64,000 nucleotides of DNA from Vibrio neptunius (GTDB lineage Bacteria > Pseudomonadota > Gammaproteobacteria > Enterobacterales > Vibrionaceae), in NCBI GenBank assembly GCA_019339365.1, contig CP079859.1:2046001-2110000 (forward strand). The letters run 5' to 3'. How positions within the stretch are numbered: position 1 is the first letter of the stretch; every line of letters begins with the position of its first letter. A program made the position numbers and the translations under genes. The notes beneath the pieces are model-generated. The model was not told where the DNA came from. It did no database searches and saw only the letters and a list, made by a program, of their open reading frames with translations. This document shows, piece by piece, positions 28,370-37,237 of the stretch.

Positions 28370-29065
28370 TTAGCCAGAGTGTGCGAGAAACTCGTTAGTA
28401 ACCAGTTTTTGTGCCCACTTTTCTCTCCATGATTGGGGGATAAACCTTAATCTTCGGACTTCTCTCGCCATTTCCTGCCCCAATGTCGCTTGGTTCTTTA
28501 AGTTCAAAATGGAACCTAACAGTGAGATCTTTGGGCTTTGGAGCAGTTGTTGCGATTTCTGAATTTGACCAGTCGATGTTTTCCCACCCATGACGACCAA
28601 TACGGTTTGGTCACACGCACTTGCAACGACCTGAGCGGGAATGTTTCCACGGTTTACATGAAGTAAAGGTGAGGTGTCACAAATGACTCTATCGTAGTGC
28701 TGTAGCCATTTATCAACGGAGCCACTCAACACACTCGGATCTTTGTAAGCGAGGAGAGTCGACGTTTGCTCCGGTACGGGTAAACCTGTGAAAAGCTGGT
28801 GGGAAGATTTGTGTTCCAGCAACACACCTATATCATCGCCTTGAGCGGTAACGTCGAGTGCGGGCTCAAACGCTGGATGAAACAAGTTCAGATCCACCAG
28901 GAGGGTTTTATGTCCGCCGAGTAAGTAGCGCTCAGCCAACGCAGAAGCAATGGACGTGACGCCGTCACCTGAGTTGCAACCCGTGAGACACACAGAACGT
29001 GCCTCGGCCAACTCAGCCGCGAGGTAGATCTGCTCTACCTCGGTCAATGTAGCAGGAATAATCAT
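28370..29065 (-). CDS. sypD: CpsD/Wzc-like ATPase domain protein, SypD
   Basis: 231-residue cytosolic P-loop protein of the capsular exopolysaccharide (BY-kinase/MinD) family, expected to work with the chain-length protein SypO. LLVDLNLFHPAFEP (Walker A') and DRVICDTSPLL (Walker B-like) are clear. The Walker A loop reads GCNSGDGVTS, with Val where the catalytic Lys normally stands, and no C-terminal tyrosine cluster is present (it ends EFLAHSG). It may therefore be a regulatory non-kinase ATPase-fold protein. The start ATG overlaps the sypC stop (TAATG). Confidence 0.82.
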   Translation of the reverse strand: MIIPATLTEVEQIYLAAELAEARSVCLTGCNSGDGVTSIASALAERYLLGGHKTLLVDLNLFHPAFEPALDVTAQGDDIGVLLEHKSSHQLFTGLPVPEQTSTLLAYKDPSVLSGSVDKWLQHYDRVICDTSPLLHVNRGNIPAQVVASACDQTVLVVMGGKTSTGQIQKSQQLLQSPKISLLGSILNLKNQATLGQEMAREVRRLRFIPQSWREKWAQKLVTNEFLAHSG

Positions 29066-31156
29066 TACAACGCTCCTATCAATACAATGGTGGTTGTCAA
29101 TCGTAGGATGTCTTCAAGGCCTACTCGCGCTCTTTCAAGGATGCTCTCGCTACGGTCTGGAATGTAAATTGTGTCACCTGCACGTAGCACGGGAAGTTGG
29201 TAAATGTTGGCTGTTTTGCTGAAGTCTACGAGGTCAAAAGTGCGAGCTTGACCTTGGCAACAGGACATATTGACGATTGAAATTTTTTCTAAATAGGCTC
29301 GTTCCGACGGCCCTCCAGCTTCTGCAAGAATGTCAAGAATGGTCATGTTGTCATCAAACACATAGCGCCCAGGGCTGTTCACTGCGCCAAGCACGCGAAC
29401 TGTTGACTCTTTACTGGTATCCAGCCAAATTTTGTCTTTCTCTGGGATGTAGATTGTGTCACCCATAGTCACTTTGGGTAGTAGGCTCTCATCTCCAGTT
29501 TCGAAATAAAGGGACAGATTAAGTTTGCTGACCTTTGAGTAGGTTTTGTCTCTGTGAGTGATTTTGATGTTATGAATGTCGGCATCTTTGGTTGGGCCAT
29601 CGGCTGCAGATAGAATATCTAGAAAATGCATGTCTTTTGTAAAACGATAGCGACCCGGAGCGTTGACTTGACCGAAGACATATATGGAGGCATCAGAGCT
29701 TTGGCGTACCCATTGTGATTTGTTGTCAGAAGGATCTTGTGGTAAATCGTGGATGCGAATGATGGTGCCGGCGCTGATAGTAGGCAGTTCCGACATCGGT
29801 GCTCCGTTGATGATAAACTCATCTAGGTTGAATGTCTCCATTTTGCCGTTGGGTGTCACCACCTCTATTTTTGATGTGTCGGCCCGCAGAGTTGGCCCAC
29901 CTACATGTGCCAGAAGGTGCATCATGTCCATTTCATCAGACCACTCTATACGTCCTGGCCGAACGACTTCACCGATGACATTGACAGCGCGATCTGGTGA
30001 GATCTTTAACCACGATTTCTCGTTCATGTCGGTTTTTTTCAGGCACAAATATCGCGTCACCTGGGTTGATTTGAGGTGGCGCTTTGGTGGTTAAACCTTC
30101 TGTGTAAGCCGTTAAATCAAACTTGATGACTTGCCCGTTCGCCTTGATGAGGCGAATTTGACGGGATTCTGCGTAACGGGTTGGGCCGCCCGCGTTGGCC
30201 AGAATATCCATAAACGAAGCGCCTTTTTTACCTTCGTAAGCGCCTGGGCTCTTTACTTCACCCATGATGTAGATAACGTTTGAACCCGCACGGATTTCTT
30301 CTTCCTGTTTAGGGACGAAAATAGTAGTACCCGGTTGAAGGACAGGAAGAAGTGACGTGTCACCACTGTCGAGATACTCTTTCAGGTTAAAAATTTGAGG
30401 CTTGTTATTGCTGATGACACGGATCTGCTCAACGGAAGCGTATCGGGTTACGCCACCAGCACGCATGAGAATATCGACTAAATCTGCCGTATTTTTGAAG
30501 GTGAAGGAACCCGGTGCGTTGACTTCACCGAATACCTTAATCGCGGTTCTGTTGTCTCCGCTATCACCAGAATTGGCTAGCTTACTGGCATCAAATTGCT
30601 GCTCAATGTTGCCCACCAGAGGTGAAGCTGGGACAAATATGGTGTCCAAAGATTTAAGCTTAGGCAGCAGAGTCTCATCGCCTGTGTCCAAAAAGCTTTT
30701 GTAATTGAAAGGAAATTTTTCCTTTCCACGCTTAAGAAGCAAGTTGTTTAACTGTGCACCCGAGCGTAAACCACCAGCGGCATGGATAGCCATTTGAACA
30801 TCAGCACTTTTTGATAAAGTGTATTCACCGGGAGAGTTTACGTATCCCTGAATAGAGATAAGCACTTGCTGTTCTGAAATGTAAACCGATGCAGTAGACA
30901 GATCTCGATATACTTTACTAAGGGCGTTTAGTACTGACTGTTGAAGTTGGTTTTCTGTGTATCCTGCCACGTACAGAGCGCCAACTTCAGGTAAGTTGAT
31001 TCTACCGCGTTTATCGACTTGGAAGCCCTTGTTTAACGTTTCTTCGCCCGGCAGATTAACCTGAATCATGTCGCCGATTTGAACGCGTTCTAACTCAGCG
31101 TTAGCAGAAACAGAAAATAAGCAGGCTAGGGTAATTAATATGAGTTTAATCCACAT
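29065..31156 (-). CDS. sypC: Outer-membrane polysaccharide export protein with multiple SLBB repeats, SypC (one-base insertion as read)
   Basis: Wza-like export protein, 696 residues when repaired. Signal peptide (MWIKLILITLACLFSVSANA), poly-export domain (VQIGDMIQVNLPG...VGALYVAGYTENQ), then a series of about six SLBB domains, each shaped like IKVFGEVNAPGSFTF...DILMRAGG and ended by an IFVP or IYIP strand. The frame breaks in a run of seven A (plus-strand T7 at 30033-30039); six A joins VPEK to TDMNEKSWLKISP. ATG 31156 is preceded by GGAGG and overlaps the sypB end by 11 bases. The repeat-rich form is longer than Wza (about 380 residues). Confidence 0.87.
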
Positions 31157-31985
31157 GATAATAACCTCCATTTAGCTTGTTCTCTGCTAGCTCGTTGGTT
31201 TCCACAACTTCAATGCTGACCCTTCGATTGGTGAGTCGAACTCCGTCGGATTCCCCTTCAAAAAGAGGTAAAGATTCGCCAAGAGATTTAGCCTCGATCC
31301 TTCTTGGTTCCAAACCAAAAATAGTTAGGTAGCGTTTCACTTGTTTTGCTCTACCCATTGCTAACTTTTGGTTCTGAAGCTCATCTCCGACCGAGTCTGC
31401 ATGGCCAGTAACGGTAAGGTTTAGTGACTTATGCTCTCGCAAAATGTTGGCTGCTTGGGCAAGGTTCCCCATGTATTTTGGGTTCACTTCTGTTGAGTTG
31501 AATGCAAATTGGTTATCTACATTCAGCAGGTTGTAGAGCTTGTCAATGACTGCCAATTGTTGTTGGAAAGAAAATTCATCATGTGGCGGGACACACTTAG
31601 CTTGTGACGTTACATAATCAAGTTGTCTCTCGAGTTCGTCTAGACGTTTGCGTTGGATGACGATGTCGTTGGCTGCATCCAACAACAATCCCCCTTCAAG
31701 CTCTCTGGCGATTCGGCTCTGTTTTTCAAGTGCCTGAACGACAGCTGCTGGGAAGCACCAGCGAGCACCTTCACGGATGAGTGCATCAAGATGGAGTTTT
31801 GCCAATTGCCAATCGAAGCGCAGTCCGTGTTCAGGGCCTAACGGTTCGTCGGGCATGACAGGGGTGAAGCTAGACTGAATGTACTGTTCTGCAAGTCCCC
31901 CGCGTCCCTCTTCGGGGTAACTGCTACAGCCAATTACGCTAACTATAGGCACTATCAGGGCTATGTGTTTGATGTAATTTACCAT
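31146..31985 (-). CDS. sypB: OmpA-family lipoprotein, SypB
   Basis: 279 residues. An N-terminal lipobox-like signal (IVSVIGC-SSYPEEG) suggests an outer-membrane lipoprotein; the middle is helical, and the C-terminal third is a peptidoglycan-associating OmpA domain (LTVTGHADSVGDELQNQKL, RAKQVKRYL, SLGESLPLFEG, NRRVSIEVVE). In the Syp pathway it probably anchors or organises the export machinery. It is the second gene of the locus, 41 bases after sypA, and its end overlaps the start of sypC. Confidence 0.88.
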   Translation of the reverse strand: MVNYIKHIALIVPIVSVIGCSSYPEEGRGGLAEQYIQSSFTPVMPDEPLGPEHGLRFDWQLAKLHLDALIREGARWCFPAAVVQALEKQSRIARELEGGLLLDAANDIVIQRKRLDELERQLDYVTSQAKCVPPHDEFSFQQQLAVIDKLYNLLNVDNQFAFNSTEVNPKYMGNLAQAANILREHKSLNLTVTGHADSVGDELQNQKLAMGRAKQVKRYLTIFGLEPRRIEAKSLGESLPLFEGESDGVRLTNRRVSIEVVETNELAENKLNGGYYHVD

Positions 31986-32026
31986 GCCAACTTCCTTTGT
32001 TAGTAAGTGAAATCTCGTTTATTGTT

Positions 32027-32344
32027 TTAGTGAGTGCGAGAGTTCACAGGGATTGCTTTGTTGATACGTAGTAGGTTGATTATCTCCAGTGGTTGACCAG
32101 TGACATTCTCGATGCGCATTAGACGCTCTCGTTCTACTAAGCGTTTGTAGAGGTACACTAGGGCGCCAACACCTGACGAATCCAGAAAGCGGACATTGCG
32201 GAAATCGATTTCGACTTCTCCGTGTTGGTCAGCGATAATTTCATCAATATGTTTTTGAGCGTGTCGACTGCCGTCAGCATCTAAGTTGCCATCAATTTGA
32301 AGGGTAAGGATTTCATTAGTTAGTTCAATTTTACGTAGTTCCAT
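32027..32344 (-). CDS. sypA: STAS-domain protein, SypA
   Basis: 105-residue single STAS domain of the anti-sigma-factor-antagonist type. The phosphorylatable serine sits in VRFLDSSGVGALVYLY (about residues 51-66). In V. fischeri SypA promotes biofilm formation and is controlled by phosphorylation/dephosphorylation by SypE. No sypE is present in this locus, so its regulator here must lie elsewhere or SypA may be constitutively active. It is the first gene of the locus, with a sigma-54 element 35-49 bases and two enhancer boxes about 100-133 bases upstream; GGAGATATC precedes the ATG. Confidence 0.92.
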   Translation of the reverse strand: MELRKIELTNEILTLQIDGNLDADGSRHAQKHIDEIIADQHGEVEIDFRNVRFLDSSGVGALVYLYKRLVERERLMRIENVTGQPLEIINLLRINKAIPVNSRTH

Positions 32345-32378
32345 GACGATATCTCCTCAGATAGTTTCCTTAGATAAG

Positions 32379-32393
32379 GCACTTTACGTGCCA
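32379..32393 (-). promoter_or_regulatory. Sigma-54 promoter of sypA
   Basis: Minus-strand TGGCACGTAAAGTGC matches TGGCAC-N5-TTGC with one mismatch and correct spacing, 35 bases before the sypA ATG. Confidence 0.88.
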
Positions 32394-32440
32394 AGAAAAA
32401 CTGAATAAAAATCATGACCTTATGTTTTTACTCCCTATAT

Positions 32441-32455
32441 TTCTCAATTTGAGAA
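32441..32455. promoter_or_regulatory. SypG enhancer box 1 for sypA
   Basis: TTCTCAATTTGAGAA is a perfect inverted repeat TTCTCA-N3-TGAGAA, 48 bases upstream of the sypA -24 element. Confidence 0.85.
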
Positions 32456-32462
32456 ACGACTT

Positions 32463-32477
32463 TTCTCAGACTGAGAA
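32463..32477. promoter_or_regulatory. SypG enhancer box 2 for sypA
   Basis: TTCTCAGACTGAGAA is a second perfect copy, 22 bases (about two helical turns) from box 1. sypA is the only one of the four syp promoters with two boxes, which would allow cooperative binding. Confidence 0.85.
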
Positions 32478-32635
32478 TCATGCCTATAACTAAAAAGTAG
32501 TTGAGGTTCACTGTAACTGATACATCTCTAGGAGTAAGAAACGTTTGAGGTTACTCGAATTGTCACTGGCTATTGATTGAACTTAAGCCAAGAGGGCTGA
32601 AAATCACTTCGCTAGGAAACAGCTGGAGTTCGGGG

Positions 32636-33500
32636 ATGCAAATTAAGTTAACCAGTATCGCTATTGCTATTGTGGTCGCTACATCTTTTACTGCTTGGTC
32701 AGACAGTCAATCATTGAGTGCCATGCCTTTGGTACAGGCCAACCCTTATAATAGCGACATGAATATTGAGGATTACTGGAAAAGTGAAAAGCTCGATGGT
32801 ATCCGTGCTATTTGGAATGGCGGTCAATTAACGACACGCACTGGTAAAGTCATACATGCGCCTGATTGGTTCATTAAACCTCTACCGAGTTATGCCGTTG
32901 AAGGGGAGTTATGGGCGGGGAGAGGAAAGTTCCATATTGTCCAACAAACAGTTTTAGATAAAGAACTCGTTGAGTCATCTTGGAAGCAGATTGATTTCAT
33001 GCTGTTTGATATGCCACAAGCCATCGGTGACTATCGAAAGCGGTATGACAATCTTCGTGATTTGGTGGAAGACATAGCCGCACCACATATTAAGTTTATT
33101 GAGCATTCGCCGATTCGCTCTGAACAGGAACTGTTTCATGATCCCAGACAATGTCAGCGAGAAAAAAGGCGAAGGGTTGATGTTAAGGAAGATCACCAGT
33201 CGTTATCAGGCTGGTCGTAGTAGTGATCTACTGAAGATGAAGAAGCACCAAGATGCAGAAGGCTTGGTGGTTGGTTACAAAGTCGGTAAAGGAAAGTACA
33301 GCGGTCAGATGGGAGCGCTACTTGTCCAGTTGGATTCGGGTATAGAATTTTATATAGGTACAGGCTTTACTGATGAACAGCGCCGAAACCCGCCTAAACT
33401 CGGTTCAATCATCACATTTAGATACAATGGCTACACACAAAACGGTGTGCCTAAATTCGCGCGTTATATGAGAGAAAGGCCGGAGTATATTAGCGAGTAG
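32636..33500 (+). CDS. Periplasmic ATP-dependent DNA ligase (LigE-like; one-base insertion as read)
   Basis: Minimal ATP-dependent DNA ligase, 287 residues when repaired, with an N-terminal export signal (IKLTSIAIAIVVATSFTAWS). Motif I is EKLDGIRA with nucleotidyl Lys; EGELWAGRGKFH, DFMLFDMP and EGLMLRK are later motifs, followed by a small OB domain (AEGLVVGYKVGKGKYSGQMGAL). An extra C in CCC at 33143-33145 breaks the frame; two C restores HDPDNVSEKK. ATG 32636 follows GGAG. Such leader-bearing ligases occur in Vibrio, Neisseria and Haemophilus and are thought to act on DNA outside the cytoplasm. It is divergent from sypA and its end overlaps the DUF3080 gene by 11 bases. Confidence 0.87.
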
Positions 33501-34485
33501 GAGAGGCTCCGCAACGTTTGAACAAGTTTTGCCAATACTCGATATGTTCTTTTGTCGCTGCTCTGAAAGCTTGGTGGTATTGTTTGATCGGGTATTGATA
33601 GTTTTCGTGGCTTTTATCGACAAAGTCTATTAAAGGGTTGAGTTCATTGTAAATGCTATCGACTTTGGCGAGGTATGGCTGTATTTCGCCAATGAAAAAC
33701 TCATTAAACACGTTTCTGAGGTAGCGAAATTTAGTCGTATTTCTTCCTTGACCGCATAGGATGGTCTCATCATGACCTTTCAGTTGTTGAGTTATGACGT
33801 TTAGCTTATTTGCGGCATTTAGCATTGAATAGCTAAGTGGGCCTAAAACGGCATTTTTTTCTAGTACTTCCTGATAGGGCGTAAGTGCTTTTAAAGTGCT
33901 TGTGTAATCCAGCGTTTCACTGCCTGAAAATCCAGAATCGATATGATTGAATGCTTGAATGACCGGAGTGCTGCCTCTACCTTGCTCAACAGATAACCAT
34001 TCCGTCGCTTCCAGTTGGTGGCGCATCGCATCACTTGAAAACACTAGGTTGGTAAAATGCGCTGGTAATTGTTTGAGCTTCTGTTGTTGGATTGAAGCTA
34101 ATTGTGTTTTAAGCGCAGAGGAAATGTTAGGGCTCATTAAGCAACGCTCGATACCGTAACTCACTTGGACTTGGTAATCGAAATTTCGAAACTGGTCCTG
34201 AACTTTGCCTAATACTGAATTTTTTTCTGCAACAAGATTGAATAAACCGCATTTTCTAAGCTCATAACTGTCGAGAAGACCTATGCTAATGCTGGGGATG
34301 GTAATATGCAGCTCTCTTTTCGTCGGCAGGAACACATTGACGTTATCCGGCATTGTCAATGCTGGTCTATCTTGGACATTGGCGATGCGGCTTAAATAAG
34401 TGTCTAAACTGGCGTCCATCGGACTCTTGATAAAATCACAAGCAGAAAGGAAACACAGTGATGCTAAAACAACAAAGATACGCAT
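33490..34485 (-). CDS. DUF3080-family lipoprotein
   Basis: 331-residue protein of the DUF3080 family (gammaproteobacterial, function unknown). The N-terminus MRIFVVLASLCFLSAC-DF carries a lipobox, so an envelope lipoprotein is likely. The rest is mostly alpha-helical, with RPALTMPDNVNVFLPTKRELH near the start and KSHENYQYPIKQYHQAFRAATKEHIEYWQ near the end. ATG 34485 is chosen over an upstream TTG because it begins the signal sequence directly. It lies downstream of norM but behind a terminator, so it is probably expressed separately. Confidence 0.8.
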   Translation of the reverse strand: MRIFVVLASLCFLSACDFIKSPMDASLDTYLSRIANVQDRPALTMPDNVNVFLPTKRELHITIPSISIGLLDSYELRKCGLFNLVAEKNSVLGKVQDQFRNFDYQVQVSYGIERCLMSPNISSALKTQLASIQQQKLKQLPAHFTNLVFSSDAMRHQLEATEWLSVEQGRGSTPVIQAFNHIDSGFSGSETLDYTSTLKALTPYQEVLEKNAVLGPLSYSMLNAANKLNVITQQLKGHDETILCGQGRNTTKFRYLRNVFNEFFIGEIQPYLAKVDSIYNELNPLIDFVDKSHENYQYPIKQYHQAFRAATKEHIEYWQNLFKRCGASPTR

Positions 34486-34542
34486 AGGAGTGATAAATAG
34501 TGAAACAGTCAAGGGTTGTTATTAGTTTACGAAATAAATGCA

Positions 34543-34569
34543 AAAAAGGTCAGCATAGCTGACCTTTTT
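34543..34569. terminator. Terminator between norM and the DUF3080 gene
   Basis: A perfect 12-bp stem (AAAAAGGTCAGC/GCTGACCTTTTT) with a 3-base loop starts 3 bases after the norM stop. Confidence 0.9.
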
Positions 34570-34571
34570 GG

Positions 34572-35942
34572 TTATTTTGAGGAAAATTCTAATTGGATAT
34601 CATCAGGCTGTCTGTGCATCCAACGCAGTCTTAGACCAAGCATTATTGCCGCTGATGAAAGACCGATAATGAAACCTATCCAGAAGCCATGAGCACCCAT
34701 AGGTTCAACAATCCAATCCGTCATTCCTAAAATGTAGCCAATCGGGAGGCCTAGAATCCAATAGGCGACAAAAGTACGGTTGAATATTGCAGCCATGTCT
34801 TTGTATCCCCTCAAGGCACCGGCCGCGACGACTTGTACCGCATCTGTGACTTGATAGATGGCAGCAAATAGCAGCAACTGCAAAGCAATCTCTATAACGG
34901 CACGATTGTCAGTGTAAAGTAATGCTACTTGCTCTCTGAGCATAACCGTCAATAGTGCCGTTGATAAGGCGAGTAACACCGCGACAATGACACCTACGCG
35001 AGAGGCGATTGCCGCACCTTCTACATTGTTCTCTCCAAGGCTGTGGCCAACACGAATGCTGGTCGCTGCACCAATGCTCATCGGCAGCATAAAGACTAAC
35101 GATGAAAAGTTAATCGCAACCTGGTGCGCTGCGACGATCAGCGATCCAAGTGGCGCAACCAAGAGTGCAACGACAGCAAATAGGGTCACTTCAAAGAATA
35201 ACGCGGCTGCAACTGGAAAACCTAGCTTGAATAAACGAACAAGGGGTTTTAGTTGAGGCTTGTGGAATTGGCCGAACAGGTTGATATGGGCAACACGTTT
35301 GGATGTCACGACATAAAACAGCAACATAAACAACATGAGCCAATACACGATGGCTGTTGCGACACCACAACCCACGCCGCCCAGTGCAGGAGCACCAAAT
35401 TTACCGTAAACAAAAATCCAGTTCAGCGGGATATTGAACAGTAGCCCAATGAAGCCAATGACCATTGCGGGCTTGGTGAGTGACATACCATCAGTAAAGC
35501 TGCGCAAGGTTTGGAAAAGCAAAAAGGCGGGCACAGCGTATATTACAGCATGCATGTATCCGTTGGTTTTTTCAGCCATTAATTGCTCTACATTCATCAA
35601 ACCCATTATATTTTGAGTCTGAAAAAGCACGCCAACAATGGGTATAGAGATGAGCAATGCCATTGCGGCACCTTGTTGGATCTCAAATGGAATCTTAACC
35701 TGTCGGCCTGAGCCATTGAGTTGAGCGACTACTGGGACCAAGGCCATGAGTAGGCCAACACCAAATAGTATTGAAGGAAGCCAGATACTTGATGCAATGG
35801 AAACTGCAGCCATATCGGTCGCACTGACTCCACCTGCCATGACGGTATCGACGAAGCTCATGCCTGTCTGCGCGACGGAAGCAATCAGCACTGGCGTAGC
35901 CAATTTGATCAGCTTATTCGCTTCTTGTTTATAACGATGCAC
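34572..35942 (-). CDS. norM: MATE-family multidrug/Na+ antiporter NorM
   Basis: 456-residue MATE transporter with 12 hydrophobic helices; NorM exports cationic drugs, dyes and fluoroquinolones in exchange for Na+/H+. Diagnostic stretches include KLATPVLIASVAQTGMSFVDTVMAG, the helix-1 acidic residue, GADGMSLTKP-type segment TDGMSLTKPAMVIGF, and MPMSIGAATSIRVGHSLGE. GTG at 35942 is preferred: TTGGAG lies 7 bases upstream and the protein then has the length of other Vibrio NorM proteins. It is divergent from ribE, as in many vibrios. Confidence 0.94.
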   Translation of the reverse strand: MHRYKQEANKLIKLATPVLIASVAQTGMSFVDTVMAGGVSATDMAAVSIASSIWLPSILFGVGLLMALVPVVAQLNGSGRQVKIPFEIQQGAAMALLISIPIVGVLFQTQNIMGLMNVEQLMAEKTNGYMHAVIYAVPAFLLFQTLRSFTDGMSLTKPAMVIGFIGLLFNIPLNWIFVYGKFGAPALGGVGCGVATAIVYWLMLFMLLFYVVTSKRVAHINLFGQFHKPQLKPLVRLFKLGFPVAAALFFEVTLFAVVALLVAPLGSLIVAAHQVAINFSSLVFMLPMSIGAATSIRVGHSLGENNVEGAAIASRVGVIVAVLLALSTALLTVMLREQVALLYTDNRAVIEIALQLLLFAAIYQVTDAVQVVAAGALRGYKDMAAIFNRTFVAYWILGLPIGYILGMTDWIVEPMGAHGFWIGFIIGLSSAAIMLGLRLRWMHRQPDDIQLEFSSK

Positions 35943-36118
35943 GTAAAAACTCCAATGAAAGCAAAGATGCTTTGACTTCTGCAGAATCAAATAATGGAAT
36001 CGACACGAAAATCAAAGGGGTGAACACCATTGTTATCGATAATTTATACATGGTGGTGTTGTGCTAAATGATAATTAAATGTCACACTAACCTCCACGAA
36101 AAACTGTTGGAATTTGCA

Positions 36119-36739
36119 ATGTTTACTGGAATTGTTCAGGGAATGGCGGAAGTCATCGCTATTGAGAAGAAAGAGTCGTTTCAAACTCATGTCATTCGAT
36201 TGAATTCATCAATGGGCCATGGGTTATCTATAGGGGCTTCAGTGGCGCACAACGGTTGTTGTCTGACCGTAACAAAAATCGATGGAGAACTCGTATCATT
36301 CGATCTGATACAGTCTACTTTGAAGCTAACCAATCTGGGTGAGTTGGAGGTTGGTCATTCGGTTAACATTGAGCGCGCTGCCAAATTTGGTGACGAGATT
36401 GGCGGTCATACTATGTCTGGCCATATTTCCATGGTGAGTGAAATCGTTGAAGTAATCGACACACCGAACAACAGGACGGTGTGGCTTGAGTTACCTGAGG
36501 ACATGATGAGGTACGTATTGGTGAAAGGCTTTATTGGTCTAGATGGTTGTTCGCTCACGATTGGTGACGTTGAAGGAAATCGCTTCTCCGTTCATTTGAT
36601 CCCGGAAACTTTACAAAGAACATTGTTTGGTCAGCGTAAGCAAGGTGACAAGGTAAACGTTGAAATCGATCCCCAGACTCAGGCTATAGTCAATTCAGTT
36701 GAACGTGTGCTAGCGGCCAAAGATCAACGTGAGCATTAA
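36119..36739 (+). CDS. ribE: Riboflavin synthase, alpha subunit
   Basis: 206-residue riboflavin synthase catalysing dismutation of two 6,7-dimethyl-8-ribityllumazine molecules to riboflavin. The start MFTGIVQG is the near-invariant N-terminus of the family, so ATG 36119 is chosen over the longer frame. Two lumazine-binding domains are visible, each with a signature: GASVAHNGCCLTVT / IGGHTMSGH in the first and IGLDGCSLTIG in the second. This is a stand-alone rib gene away from the main operon; the neighbour norM is divergent. No FMN riboswitch was seen upstream. Confidence 0.93.
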   Translation: MFTGIVQGMAEVIAIEKKESFQTHVIRLNSSMGHGLSIGASVAHNGCCLTVTKIDGELVSFDLIQSTLKLTNLGELEVGHSVNIERAAKFGDEIGGHTMSGHISMVSEIVEVIDTPNNRTVWLELPEDMMRYVLVKGFIGLDGCSLTIGDVEGNRFSVHLIPETLQRTLFGQRKQGDKVNVEIDPQTQAIVNSVERVLAAKDQREH

Positions 36740-36747
36740 TAAACAGA

Positions 36748-36767
36748 AAAGCGCCTTGTGGCGCTTT
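36748..36767. terminator. Bidirectional terminator between ribE and the CPXCG gene
   Basis: AAAGCGCC/GGCGCTTT with a TTGT loop sits between the convergent ribE and minus-strand cysteine-rich gene; A/T-rich flanks on both sides. Confidence 0.82.
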
Positions 36768-36971
36768 CTAAAAAATTTGTTCATCGTCGGCATCAATTGA
36801 GAGTTCGATTTCGTCCAATTGCTCGTTAACCATCATACTCAGATGAATAGCGTTGCAACAAGCAGGGCAGTCGTCGTAAAAATTCTGGCTACCATTGGTT
36901 GCATCTAACGTGATACCAATGGCGTGACCACAATGGGGGCAGGTCACTCTTTTCTCTGTGTATTTTCGCAT
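36768..36971 (-). CDS. CPXCG-motif cysteine-rich small protein
   Basis: 67-residue zinc-binding protein of the CPXCG family (function unknown, common in gammaproteobacteria). Two knuckles are visible: VTCPHCGH near residue 10 and DDCPACCN near residue 35, then an acidic C-terminus (LDEIELSIDADDEQIF). ATG 36971 follows GAAGAGAG; an in-frame extension to 37019 is not needed. Confidence 0.85.
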   Translation of the reverse strand: MRKYTEKRVTCPHCGHAIGITLDATNGSQNFYDDCPACCNAIHLSMMVNEQLDEIELSIDADDEQIF

Positions 36972-37237
36972 AGCTCTCTTCCTTACGCCTTTGATGAGAT
37001 CAATGCCAAAGCCTTGCATACCTGAGCGTCATTTAGGTACATTCCAAAGTCCTGCTTTGAGTGTGTTCAAACTGCTACTGTTAGCTTCGACAATTTAAGC
37101 TTAAGTCGCTAAGTTAGTTATAGGCGTAAATTAAGTGAAAAGTTTGAGATGGCTAATAAAACACCGAGCTAGGTGCTTGTATGTGGATTGATGATTTGCT
37201 GGTGATTTGCACTTGACCCATTGTTTAACATGCTAAT

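Noticed and set aside
23738-31171. Pseudogenes or split genes in the syp locus
   Set aside because: Every break lies in a homopolymer and one base restores the conserved protein; treated as sequencing error.
36010-36065. Inverted repeat AACACCA...TGGTGTT between norM and ribE as an operator or riboswitch
   Set aside because: Arms are only 7 bases with a long loop; no FMN-riboswitch features.
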